A DNA stretch of 64,000 nucleotides, taken from Candidatus Defluviilinea gracilis. Its GTDB lineage: Bacteria > Chloroflexota > Anaerolineae > Anaerolineales > Villigracilaceae. Shown here piece after piece: positions 8,718 to 16,931 of this stretch (positions are counted from its first letter, which is position 1; every line of letters begins with the position of its first letter). The position numbers and the translations under genes were made by a program. The notes beneath the pieces are model-generated. The model made no database searches and was not told the origin of the DNA. It saw nothing but the letters and a program-made list of their open reading frames with translations. The stretch is taken from the NCBI GenBank assembly GCA_016716235.1, contig JADJWS010000001.1, positions 2,170,001 through 2,234,000 on the forward strand, in the 5' to 3' direction.

Positions 8718-9329
8718 ATGCACCTCTTCTCTCCCCCCTCCCTCAACGACCTGATTCGATTACTCAAAGCCTGGCGCTTTTGGGTTCTCGGCGCGATCCT
8801 CGGCGCGGCGATCGGCGCGGCGGTTTATTACGTCGCGCCTCCGCCGTATCGCGCGCGTGCAACGGTGGTTGTGGATTTCAATTTGGAAGCGGCGTTCCCG
8901 CAAGACACAGACCGTCAATATTTCTACTATCTCGAACGCGAGACTCGCAAACTGGAAGAGATTGCATATTCTGATAGTGTGATGAATCAACTATCTTCCG
9001 AGTTTGGGATTCCTGTTGATGAATTACGCGGCGGAAAATTGGAGTTGAGTCAACCCGCGGAGGGCGGCTGGCATTTCTATGCAACGGACGAAACCGTGCG
9101 ACAAGCGGTGGGGATCGCATCCACGTGGGCGCGGTTGTTTACCGATGAAGTGAACAAGAAAGCCGCCGCTTCCGATGGATTGAATCCGTTCATTCGCGCG
9201 GATATGGCTCAGGTGGAGAATTTACCCTCCGAGCGAAGTTTGTCACTAAGCACATATTTATTGATTGGTGCAATTGGCTTCCTTGCCGTGAGCGCGTTTG
9301 GGGTTTTGTTTTTTGGCAAAGCAAAATGA
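8718..9329 (+). CDS. Wzz-type polysaccharide chain-length protein
   Basis: The 203-residue protein has the two-transmembrane layout of Wzz/polysaccharide co-polymerase proteins: a first segment at about residues 18-38 (WVLGAILGAAIGAAVYYVA), directly followed by a PPPYRARATVVVDF strand, an extracytoplasmic helical region, and a second segment (about 177-198). It has no cytoplasmic tyrosine-kinase domain and is shorter than typical Wzz (about 300 residues), so much of the coiled-coil middle is missing. Family members control glycan chain length with the Wzy polymerase, here probably the O-antigen ligase-like protein at 9634. Confidence 0.75.
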   Translation: MHLFSPPSLNDLIRLLKAWRFWVLGAILGAAIGAAVYYVAPPPYRARATVVVDFNLEAAFPQDTDRQYFYYLERETRKLEEIAYSDSVMNQLSSEFGIPVDELRGGKLELSQPAEGGWHFYATDETVRQAVGIASTWARLFTDEVNKKAAASDGLNPFIRADMAQVENLPSERSLSLSTYLLIGAIGFLAVSAFGVLFFGKAK

Positions 9330-9337
9330 AGATTCAC

Positions 9338-9620
9338 GTACCGCGACATTTATGTCGCACTTTTCGAGCTACCATTAAATGGGTAACACGTAGCGACGAC
9401 TTCAGTCGTCCCATTGCGGCAAAAGCGACTTTTGCTCTTTTTCAAATTGATCGAGCAATAAACCTAACCACTGAGACACGGCGACACAGAGAAAAAATGA
9501 TTAAAAACTCCGTGACTCAGTGTCTCCGTGGTTCAAATCGGAGCGGAAGGATTGCTCGGTTTAATTGTGATTCTGCAATATGTCGCATTTGCGCTTATGG
9601 CGACATAAATGTCGCAGTAC
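9338..9620. repeat. nested composite of three inverted repeats
   Basis: The 304-bp gap before the O-antigen ligase gene is filled by nested palindromes. The outermost arms are the 16-bp GCGACATTTATGTCGC unit with a GTAC extension (9338-9358 and 9600-9620). Inside are GAGCAATAAACC and ATTGCTCGGTTT (about 9452-9464 and 9551-9563). Innermost are AACCACTGAGACACGG (about 9463) and CAGTGTCTCCGTGGTT (about 9519-9534). A separate ACGACTTCAGTCGT palindrome lies at about 9395-9409. No open frame here resembles a protein. Confidence 0.8.
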
Positions 9621-9633
9621 GCGCGGGGGCATT

Positions 9634-11076
9634 ATGTCAAAGTTGACGCGCTTCCTGTGGGGCGCGGCGTTGATGGCGTTGCCTGTCACGAGTTTTCGTT
9701 ACTTCCCAGGCATGGGCGAGGGGACACTTGTCCGTCCGCTGGCGTTTTACCCGATTGCGTTGTTGTTGCCGTTGCTCATCGTTCAATGGATTCGCGGCAA
9801 AACAGCTTTCCCACGCGCGGGGGCGTTGACTCCGCTGGCGGGGTTTGTGCTGGTCGTTTTGGTGGCGAGCAGTTTCGGGGCGTGGCTCGATCCGATTCCC
9901 TTGCGAGGGCAGGAATATTTCGGGCGTGTCATCCGCGCGTGGGCGACGCTGGTCATCGGCATATCCTTTTTCATCGCCGCCGTGTGGATGAATCGCAACG
10001 AAGACGACTTGAAATTTTCGGTGAGATGGATTCTCGCTGGCTTCGCGTTGGACGTGGCATGGAGCGGCGTGCAGGCGCTCGCGTTTTACACACCGATCCT
10101 TCCGAAGGTGACGGTCACGCACTGGCAACTCGCCTTCTCGATGCGCGAACTGGTGAAGACGAATCGAGTCTCTGGCATGGCGTACGAGCCCGCGTGGCTC
10201 GCGGGGCAGATCGCAACCGTCTATTTGCCGTGGCTGTTCGCGTCATTGCTCACGGGTGTGCGCGTCACGCGCTTTAAGTGGCTTGAAATTATTTTGTTGG
10301 GATTCGCAGGTCTATTAATTCTCGCTACCTACTCACGCGGCGGATTACTCACCGCAGGCGCGGCAACCGCGTTGACTTTTTTACTCGTCGGTCGCGCCGA
10401 ACTTCGCTCCACGTGGACATGGTTTGTTTCAAAAAGTTTAATTTTACGCGCTGGGGTTTTGACTCTCGCAATCGGTGCGATCCTCGGCGCAGGATTGTTC
10501 CTCGCTCAAAAGGGATACATCGCGCGTATGTTTGAATCGGATGCGGAGAGCGTGGAGGAGTTCGTCGTAGAAAATTCAGCGGGTGCGCGCTCGGCGTATC
10601 TGGTCAGCGCGATGGGCGTGTATGAGGAGAGTCCCGTGTTGGGCGTGGGTTTGGGCGCGAGCGGATTGTACATGTACGATCATCTCCCCGATTGGTCGTT
10701 GACGGTCGTGCCTGAAATTGCGAAACAACTCAACCCTGAAAGTAAACTCTATCCGAACCCCAAAAATATGTACGCGCGTTTGCTCGCCGAAACAGGATTG
10801 ATAGGCTTCGTTCTATTCATCGCGTTTTTATTTTCACTGCTCGCCGATTCGTTGACCGCGCTACAACATAAAAATTCATACGCGCGTTTTCTCGGCATCG
10901 CGGGCTTGTTCTCGTGGATCGCCATTGCCATCTATAATGCCACGCAAGATTCATTCGCCACTCCGAATCTTTGGGTCAACCTCGGAATTCTTGCGGGTGT
11001 GATGGCGTATGCGTTAGAATCGAATCACTTGCTCCCAACGCCGTCCTCGGCGGCTGAGCAGTTGGAGTCACAATGA
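9634..11076 (+). CDS. O-antigen ligase/polymerase family (Wzy_C)
   Basis: The 480-residue inner-membrane protein has about twelve predicted spans. In its middle is LILATYSRGGLLTAGAA (about residues 228-244), the SRGG-type signature of the O-antigen ligase/Wzy_C domain, then a large outer loop (GARSAYLVSAMGVYEES, PNPKNMYARLLAETGL), as in WaaL and Wzy. It polymerises or ligates lipid-linked glycan. An upstream in-frame ATG at 9580 lies inside the repeat; the ATG at 9634 begins a normal signal-anchor (MSKLTRFLWGAALMAL). The next gene overlaps by 4 bp (ATGA). Confidence 0.88.
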   Translation: MSKLTRFLWGAALMALPVTSFRYFPGMGEGTLVRPLAFYPIALLLPLLIVQWIRGKTAFPRAGALTPLAGFVLVVLVASSFGAWLDPIPLRGQEYFGRVIRAWATLVIGISFFIAAVWMNRNEDDLKFSVRWILAGFALDVAWSGVQALAFYTPILPKVTVTHWQLAFSMRELVKTNRVSGMAYEPAWLAGQIATVYLPWLFASLLTGVRVTRFKWLEIILLGFAGLLILATYSRGGLLTAGAATALTFLLVGRAELRSTWTWFVSKSLILRAGVLTLAIGAILGAGLFLAQKGYIARMFESDAESVEEFVVENSAGARSAYLVSAMGVYEESPVLGVGLGASGLYMYDHLPDWSLTVVPEIAKQLNPESKLYPNPKNMYARLLAETGLIGFVLFIAFLFSLLADSLTALQHKNSYARFLGIAGLFSWIAIAIYNATQDSFATPNLWVNLGILAGVMAYALESNHLLPTPSSAAEQLESQ

Positions 11077-11801
11077 TCGTCCTTTCCGTTGGTATGCCGC
11101 GCGCGGGTTCGGGTTGGCACTACAACCTCATCCACGACCTGATGAAGACCACAGGTTGCGCCGACGCGCGCGACATCCGCGAAAAATATAAACTGCAAAA
11201 AATATTGACCGAAGTGAATTGCAACATCGGCGTCCTCTCCGCGCGGCGGTTGGGGATGGTGGCGATCCCCGCGTTGATGGGGAACACATTTGTCATCAAA
11301 GCACACGCGGGACCCACGACGACGAGCCGCCTCTTTCAACGGGTGGGCTTGCTTCACATCACCTACATTTATCGCGATCCCCGCGACGCCATGCTCTCGG
11401 CGTTCGACTTCGGTCAACGCGCGTTACAAAAGGGACGACCCAATGCCTTCTCGCATCTCACCGACTTCGACAAGAGTCTCGCGTTCATCATGGACTACGT
11501 CCGCATTTGGGAGAAGTGGACGCGCGAAAAGAATGTGTTGATCGCGCGCTACGAAGACCTGCTCACGAACTATGACAGCGAGGCGACGCGTCTGGTTGAG
11601 TTCCTCCGTCTACGGGCGAACCAGCCCGACGTCGAGAAAGTGATCGAGGCTTTTCGTCCCGAAAAAGGCGAGGGGCAACAGGGTCTCCATTTTTTCAAGG
11701 GAAGAATCGGCCGCTTCCGCGAATCCTATTCTGCCGAACAACAGGCAATTTTGAAAGAAAAGATGGGCGCGTATCTCGCTCGTATGGGGTATGAGGCGTA
11801 G
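11073..11801 (+). CDS. sulfotransferase domain protein
   Basis: The 242-residue protein is a second P-loop sulfotransferase in this locus. VLSVGMPRAGSGWHYNLIHD at the N-terminus is the PAPS 5'-phosphosulfate loop, and ITYIYRDPRDAMLSAFDFG (about residues 90-108) contains the conserved RDPRD 3'-phosphate-binding motif. It differs greatly from the enzyme at 6792 and may sulfate a different position. It overlaps the O-antigen ligase gene by 4 bp, so the two are translationally coupled, tying sulfation to polymer assembly. The acceptor is unknown. Confidence 0.8.
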   Translation: MIVLSVGMPRAGSGWHYNLIHDLMKTTGCADARDIREKYKLQKILTEVNCNIGVLSARRLGMVAIPALMGNTFVIKAHAGPTTTSRLFQRVGLLHITYIYRDPRDAMLSAFDFGQRALQKGRPNAFSHLTDFDKSLAFIMDYVRIWEKWTREKNVLIARYEDLLTNYDSEATRLVEFLRLRANQPDVEKVIEAFRPEKGEGQQGLHFFKGRIGRFRESYSAEQQAILKEKMGAYLARMGYEA

Positions 11802-11851
11802 TCGTAAGCCATCTGTAAGACCGGGCGGAAATTGCATTGTTACTTTTCGAG

Positions 11852-11857
11852 TATCAT
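11852..11857 (+). promoter_or_regulatory. -10 element, leaderless start candidate
   Basis: TATCAT ends 7 bp before the ATG at 11865, so the predicted transcript would start at or next to the start codon. No convincing -35 is present. Similar very short spacing is seen before the sensor kinases at 15747 and 59386. Confidence 0.35.
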
Positions 11858-11864
11858 TGGAAAC

Positions 11865-13619
11865 ATGCGTAAATTTGAAACGCCGTATGTGGCAGACTGG
11901 TTGGCGGTTTCCCTGCGCTGGGTGACGCTGGTGGGATTGCTCGTATCGTTGGGACTGCGCGACTTGATCAACGCGGTTTCGCTGACCATTGTTCTGTTAA
12001 TGGCGTTGTGGAATATTGCCATGAGCGTGTTGGTGGGGATGAACTTGCGCGTCCGTTTCCATCGGCACATTGTGCTGGCTGTTGATTTTGCGCTCGCCGC
12101 CTTATTTTTCTATTTGCAGGGCGGGCTGGGCAATGCGTCGGTATGGACTGGGTTGTATCCTATTCTCACCGGCGCGGTATATTTTGAGCTCTTGGGGTCG
12201 TTGGTGGTGGGCATCTTATTTATCGCGTGGCAGTTGTTTGTTTCGCGCGCGTCTCTCGTTAATGGTTGGACTTTTTCCATTTCAAATGGATTGACGCTCA
12301 CTGTGTTGTTCACGCTGGTGTGCGGGGCGGGGGGGCAGATGTTGATGAGGCGTTTACGCTTCCAACGCCGCACCCGGTTGGATGCGGAGGAGCGGCGCAG
12401 TAACATGGAAAGCGAACGTCTCCGCGCCATCTATGAATTGACCTCCACGCTGACAGCCACGCTGAGTTACAAGCGCGTGCTCGATTCTGCTCTTGATCTG
12501 GGGTACTCTGCGTTGAATCCCACTGCCGATCCCGATGAGCCTGAACTGGATGAGCGGCTGGTGAGCGCCGTTTATTTATTCCGCGGGAATGAATTGCGCG
12601 TCGGTTCGGCGCGGCGATATACGAACGCGGATATGCGCGTCAGCCTGCACGGCAACGAGGGCATCCTCAAGAAAATTTTCGACGACGGCGAGCCGCTTCT
12701 TTCCACCGACGTGGGGTATGATCCCGAACTCGGACGCATCATTGCCTTGCGGTCCTGCACTGCCGCGTATTGTTTCCCTCTCCGCAGTGGGTTCAATATG
12801 TATGGCATGATGCTCTTTGCCCACCCCGACCAGAATTATTTCACGATGGAACGTCGCGGCTTGCTCGATATCATCGGCAGGCAGGCGGTGATCGCGGTGC
12901 AGAACGCGCGCCTGTATCAAGACCTTGTGGAAGAAAAAGAGCGCATGGTCGAGGTGCAAGAGGAGACGCGCAAAAAACTGGCGCGCGACCTGCACGATGG
13001 ACCGACGCAATCCGTTGCGGCGATGGCGATGCGGATCAATATCGCCCGGCGCATGATGACGAAGAATGTCGACGAAGCGACGGATGAGTTAAAGAAGATC
13101 GAGGAGTTGGCGCATCGCACCACCAAGGAGATCCGCCACATGCTATTTACGCTTCGACCGCTCATTCTTGAGTCGCAGGGGCTGACCGCCGCGCTCGAAG
13201 CGATGGCGGAAAAAATGCGCGAAACGTTTCAACAGAACGTCGTCATCAACGTGGATGAGAAGATGCTCGAAAGCATGGAGATGGGCAAGCAGGGCGTGAT
13301 CTTCTACATCATCGAAGAGGCAACGAACAACGCGCGCAAGCACGCCAACGCGGTGCACATTTGGGTGAGATTGAGACCTTTTGAAACGGGGATTGCGTTG
13401 CTGGAGATCGAAGACGACGGGCTGGGCTTCGATGTGGATGCGGTGAATAGATCATACGATAAGCGCGGCAGTCTGGGCATGGTCAACCTGCGCGAACGGA
13501 CGGAGTTGGTGAGCGGCTTGCTCAACATCGATTCCGCGCCGGGCAAAGGCGCGAGGATTCAAGTGTACATCCCGCTCACCGAAGAGGCGACGGACCGCCT
13601 GCATCACGCGAAGAGGTGA
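11865..13619 (+). CDS. NarL-type sensor histidine kinase with GAF domain
   Basis: The 584-residue membrane kinase starts with about six transmembrane segments (residues 15-165), then a coiled linker, a GAF domain (about 195-355) and a HisKA_3 dimerisation helix with phospho-acceptor ARDLHDGPTQSVAAMAM (about 375-392). The HATPase carries EEATNNARKHA (N box) and DDGLGFD (G1). The signal is unknown. Unlike the kinases at 15747 and 59386 it has no adjacent response regulator. It is convergent with dihydropyrimidinase, 12 bp away. An upstream ATG at 11832 precedes the -10-like sequence, so 11865 is preferred. Confidence 0.9.
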   Translation: MRKFETPYVADWLAVSLRWVTLVGLLVSLGLRDLINAVSLTIVLLMALWNIAMSVLVGMNLRVRFHRHIVLAVDFALAALFFYLQGGLGNASVWTGLYPILTGAVYFELLGSLVVGILFIAWQLFVSRASLVNGWTFSISNGLTLTVLFTLVCGAGGQMLMRRLRFQRRTRLDAEERRSNMESERLRAIYELTSTLTATLSYKRVLDSALDLGYSALNPTADPDEPELDERLVSAVYLFRGNELRVGSARRYTNADMRVSLHGNEGILKKIFDDGEPLLSTDVGYDPELGRIIALRSCTAAYCFPLRSGFNMYGMMLFAHPDQNYFTMERRGLLDIIGRQAVIAVQNARLYQDLVEEKERMVEVQEETRKKLARDLHDGPTQSVAAMAMRINIARRMMTKNVDEATDELKKIEELAHRTTKEIRHMLFTLRPLILESQGLTAALEAMAEKMRETFQQNVVINVDEKMLESMEMGKQGVIFYIIEEATNNARKHANAVHIWVRLRPFETGIALLEIEDDGLGFDVDAVNRSYDKRGSLGMVNLRERTELVSGLLNIDSAPGKGARIQVYIPLTEEATDRLHHAKR

Positions 13620-13631
13620 AGTGGGCGGGCG

Positions 13632-15086
13632 TTAAATAAATTCGCCCATGCCGCGCTTCAAAAACTGACCGTTGCCTGCTTTGCCCATCCACGCATCTCT
13701 GTCCACGATTAGCCTTCCTCGCAGGAAAACTTTTTCGGGGTAGCCGATTAATTCCCAATCTTCGTACAAGTTATAGTCCGTGCGTTGATGTGACATGGCG
13801 ACTCCGTATTTCACTTTCTTTTCGGGGTCCCAGATCACAATGTCGGCGTCTGAGCCTTCGAGCAGGGCGCCTTTGCGTGGATATAGGCCGAAAATTTTCG
13901 CGGTGTTGGTAGACATGTACGCGACAAATTGATTTGCAGTGATTTTCCCCGCGCGGACGCCTGTTGTCCATAACACGGGCATACGATCTTGAATACCGGG
14001 CAGTCCGTTCGGGATTTTTGTGAAATCATCTTTGCCTAACTCTTTGCCGGGGATGGCGACGGGTTTGCCTTCGTAGATGATCGGTTCCGTTCCATCAAAA
14101 AAGAAGGGACAATGATCCGTGCCGACGGTTTGCAGGATTCCTTCGGTCAATCCTTCCCATAGACGCGCGTTGTCATCTTTCGTTCGCATCGGCGGGGAGC
14201 AGATCCATTTCGCGCCGTCGGGTTGACGCAAGTTATCCATCGTGAAAAATAAATATTGCGGACAGGTCTCGCCCATCACTTTGACGCCGTGTTCGCGGGC
14301 ATACTTGAGCATGTCCACTTCGCCGCCTGCGTTCATGTGGACGATGTAGACCGGCGTGTCGGCTTGTTGCGCCATCGCCGCCATGCGGAAGGTCGCTTCC
14401 ACCGCGCCCCACGCGGGGCGAGTCAACGCGTGCCATTCGGTAGTTGTGTGTCCATTCGCCAATGCTTGCGCGACAAGCGTTTCGATCACGTCGCCGTTTT
14501 CGCAGTGCGCCATGACGAGCATTCCGTTGTCCCTGGCAATTTGCAAAGCTTTGAAGATACTGCCATCGTCGAGGCGCAATCGTCCATTGTAGGCGGTGAA
14601 TACTTTGAGGGTTTGGATTCCCATCTCGCGCAGGGATGGAATCTGTTTGGCGATGTTCTCGTTGAATTGCGTGAGGTTCATGTGGAAGGAATAATCAATG
14701 GCGGCTTTTTGGGCTTTTTCGAGCCAGAGGTTGATTGAGTATTTGAAATTGTATTCTCCCTCACCCCTAACCCCTCTCCCGCTGGGAGAGGGGGATTCTG
14801 CGAGCGGAACAAAATCCATTGCGGTTGTCGTTCCGCCGAATGCGGCGGCTTTGTGACCGGTGTAATGATCGTCGGAGGAGACGGTGCCGAACATGGGCAG
14901 GTCGAGGTGGACGTGCGGGTCCACGCCGCCGGGGAGAATCAGCTTGCCCGACGCGTCAATCGTCAACGCCGAATCAGCCTCAATCGTCGGAGCGACGCGC
15001 TGAATCTTTTCATCCTGAATCAAGATATCGGCTTGAAACGTTTTTTCGGCGGTGACGAGAGTCCCATTCTTAATCAATGTCGCCAT
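13632..15086 (-). CDS. hydA: dihydropyrimidinase/hydantoinase
   Basis: The 484-residue cyclic amidohydrolase hydrolyses dihydropyrimidines or hydantoins to N-carbamoyl amino acids. Metal ligands are visible: HVH in GGVDPHVHLDLPMFG, the carbamylated lysine in LKVFTAYNGRL, His in VMAHCENGD and VYIVHMNAGGEVDML, and Asp in TVGTDHCPF. An unusual segment, SPSPSGRGVRGEGEYN (about residues 98-113), follows the conserved TTTAMDFVPLAE and is encoded by a GC-rich palindrome (14756-14795). The ATG at 15086 was chosen over an upstream one because it begins MATLIKNGTLV. The start overlaps the upstream 187-residue gene by 17 bp. A substrate other than dihydrouracil is possible. Confidence 0.92.
   Translation of the reverse strand: MATLIKNGTLVTAEKTFQADILIQDEKIQRVAPTIEADSALTIDASGKLILPGGVDPHVHLDLPMFGTVSSDDHYTGHKAAAFGGTTTAMDFVPLAESPSPSGRGVRGEGEYNFKYSINLWLEKAQKAAIDYSFHMNLTQFNENIAKQIPSLREMGIQTLKVFTAYNGRLRLDDGSIFKALQIARDNGMLVMAHCENGDVIETLVAQALANGHTTTEWHALTRPAWGAVEATFRMAAMAQQADTPVYIVHMNAGGEVDMLKYAREHGVKVMGETCPQYLFFTMDNLRQPDGAKWICSPPMRTKDDNARLWEGLTEGILQTVGTDHCPFFFDGTEPIIYEGKPVAIPGKELGKDDFTKIPNGLPGIQDRMPVLWTTGVRAGKITANQFVAYMSTNTAKIFGLYPRKGALLEGSDADIVIWDPEKKVKYGVAMSHQRTDYNLYEDWELIGYPEKVFLRGRLIVDRDAWMGKAGNGQFLKRGMGEFI
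14756..14795. repeat. palindromic repeat inside hydA
   Basis: CCCCTCTCCC (14771-14780) and GGGAGAGGGG (14784-14793) form a perfect 10-bp hairpin with a 3-nt loop, preceded by CTCCCTCACCCCTAA. This class of G/C hairpin normally lies between genes. Here it is read through in frame as a Ser/Gly/Arg-rich loop of the enzyme. Confidence 0.8.
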
Positions 15087-15633
15087 ACGATTCCTGCGCT
15101 TCTTTGATTCCCAACAACGCGAGCAACACATCGGGAGGAATGTCCGTTTCGGGGAGGTCAACTTTGTAGAGTTGTTCGTTCTCGGCGCGTTCGCGCAGAC
15201 TCTTCCAGAGCAGGTCGCGCTCTTCGCTTTGGACGACGAGGTCGTTGAGCAGTTTTGCGTTGAGCAAATATTCGCCCGTTGTGTAGAGGAACGTGAGACG
15301 CTTCCATTTGTCGGAATGGATGGGGTCGTTCAATTTCTCCAGTCCGCCGAGTTGAATTTTGAAATACTCCTCTTTCGCGCGCGGATGATGCGCTTCCTCT
15401 TTGAGCAGTTCGCCGCGCGTGGTCAGTTCGTGTCCTTTTACTTGGGCGATGAATTCGATCTGTCCGCTGTGATCGCCGAATGCTGAAGGTTGATAAAAGG
15501 CGAGATAATCCACCGCGACAACTTTCGGCGCGGTGCGAAGCGGGATACGATACCAGCCGAGCAGACGCGCAATTTCAAGGTCGCGGGGGGTTGGGAGGAG
15601 GCAGACGAGGATGAGGGAGGTGGGTTGAAGCAC
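15070..15633 (-). CDS. conserved protein of unknown function
   Basis: The 187-residue soluble protein has no signal peptide or membrane span. It contains RLLGWYRIPLRTAPKVVAVD near the N-terminus, KGHELTTRGELLKEEAHHP in the middle and WKRLTFLYTTGEYLLNAKLL toward the C-terminus; this collinear pattern looks conserved, but I cannot assign a fold or activity. It overlaps the start of dihydropyrimidinase by 17 bp on the same strand, so the two are very likely co-expressed. Upstream is the intergenic region shared with the divergent kinase at 15747. Confidence 0.65.
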   Translation of the reverse strand: MLQPTSLILVCLLPTPRDLEIARLLGWYRIPLRTAPKVVAVDYLAFYQPSAFGDHSGQIEFIAQVKGHELTTRGELLKEEAHHPRAKEEYFKIQLGGLEKLNDPIHSDKWKRLTFLYTTGEYLLNAKLLNDLVVQSEERDLLWKSLRERAENEQLYKVDLPETDIPPDVLLALLGIKEAQESYGDID

Positions 15634-15728
15634 AAAATAATTATACGCCAGCGAGAGTTTCCGATGTCTTTCAATTATTGTTGTTTTCTTGAGCGTGTTT
15701 CTCGATGATTGGTTGTGCTGGATGAGGC

Positions 15729-15734
15729 TATAAT
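15729..15734 (+). promoter_or_regulatory. -10 element TATAAT of kinase/regulator operon
   Basis: A perfect TATAAT ends 12 bp before the ATG at 15747, predicting a leader of about 6 nt and no room for a Shine-Dalgarno sequence. A TTGGTT lies at 15709-15714, too close for a standard -35. Confidence 0.5.
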
Positions 15735-15746
15735 TGACGACAACCT

Positions 15747-16931
15747 ATGAAGGCTTCCGCTGGTCGCTATCAATGGATGTTTCATCTTACAGTTGCTTGT
15801 TTGTTTGGAGCGGCGGTGTTACGGTTATGGATCGAACAGCGCCATAGCCCCGGGGCGGGCGTGATGGCTGTTTTCCTGACGCTGTGGATGATCTTATTCA
15901 TTGGCGAGGAAATTGTCTCAAAACGTCAGCCCAATTACTTTCCCTATTATTTGATCTTACAATCCTTGTTGTCTTTGATGCTACTTTTCACCGCCGAGTC
16001 GGGAGACTATTTTGCGGTCTTGTTTGGCATTCTCAGTATGCAGATCATACTGAGGACGAATATCAAATTTGGTACTGTATGGATTGGATCATTTGCCGTT
16101 TTAGTGAGTTTGCCGATGATCAAGACGTACGGTTTATTGGTAGGGATCGTCATTGCGCTAATCTATGCTGGTGGAATTGGACTACTGGCTTCTTATGCTC
16201 TGACACTGCGCCAGGTTCAGGATGCGTACGATTACAACCAAGTGTTGCTGGGACAACTTCACGAATCAAATCGGCAGTTGCAAGACTTTGCCCGGCAGAG
16301 CCAAAAGCTTGTGGAGGCGCGCGAACGTCATCACCTTGCCCGGGAACTCCACGACACGGTAACGCAGATCGTCTTCGCTATGACTCTTACGACGCGGTCA
16401 ATTGTATTATTGCTTGATCGGGAATCGACCAAGGTGGGCGCGCAATTAGATCGGTTAAATCAGTTGTCCCAAAGCGCTCTCTCTGAGATGCAAGCGCTGA
16501 TTTTGCAACTCCGCCCCGGGCCGTTGGAAGAAGGCGGGTTGGTTCTAGCCATCCAGCAACATCTTGCCAGCCGTTATTTGCCGGAGAGTCTGAACGTTTC
16601 GTTAGAAGTAGAAGGCGATTTTCCTCTAGACCCATCTGACGAACAGGGGCTTTTTCGCATCATTCAAGAAGCGCTAAATAATATCGTCAAGCATGCCCGG
16701 TCGCCTCAAGCGAGAATTCGATTGAACTTGCATAATCCGCCGTCTGTTGAAATTTCCGATCAGGGGCTTGGTTTCGATGTGCAACACGTGTCGAACAGTA
16801 ACGGGATGGGGCTGGCTTCCATGCGCGAGAGGGCTGATGAGATTGGTTGGAACTTGAGAATTACAGGCTCGCCCGGCGCAGGCACATTGATCCGAATTGA
16901 GAAGAAGCAGTTAGGAGGTGAATTGTCATGA
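15747..16931 (+). CDS. NarL-type sensor histidine kinase
   Basis: The 394-residue kinase has about six closely packed membrane spans (residues 10-155), a short coiled coil, a HisKA_3 helix with HHLARELHDTVTQIVFAMTL (about 192-211), where His is the phospho-acceptor, and a HATPase with IIQEALNNIVKHARSP (N box) and ISDQGLGFDV (G1). No extracytoplasmic sensor domain is obvious, so the membrane part probably senses. The stop overlaps the regulator's ATG (ATGA), so kinase and regulator form one coupled operon. Confidence 0.92.
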   Translation: MKASAGRYQWMFHLTVACLFGAAVLRLWIEQRHSPGAGVMAVFLTLWMILFIGEEIVSKRQPNYFPYYLILQSLLSLMLLFTAESGDYFAVLFGILSMQIILRTNIKFGTVWIGSFAVLVSLPMIKTYGLLVGIVIALIYAGGIGLLASYALTLRQVQDAYDYNQVLLGQLHESNRQLQDFARQSQKLVEARERHHLARELHDTVTQIVFAMTLTTRSIVLLLDRESTKVGAQLDRLNQLSQSALSEMQALILQLRPGPLEEGGLVLAIQQHLASRYLPESLNVSLEVEGDFPLDPSDEQGLFRIIQEALNNIVKHARSPQARIRLNLHNPPSVEISDQGLGFDVQHVSNSNGMGLASMRERADEIGWNLRITGSPGAGTLIRIEKKQLGGELS

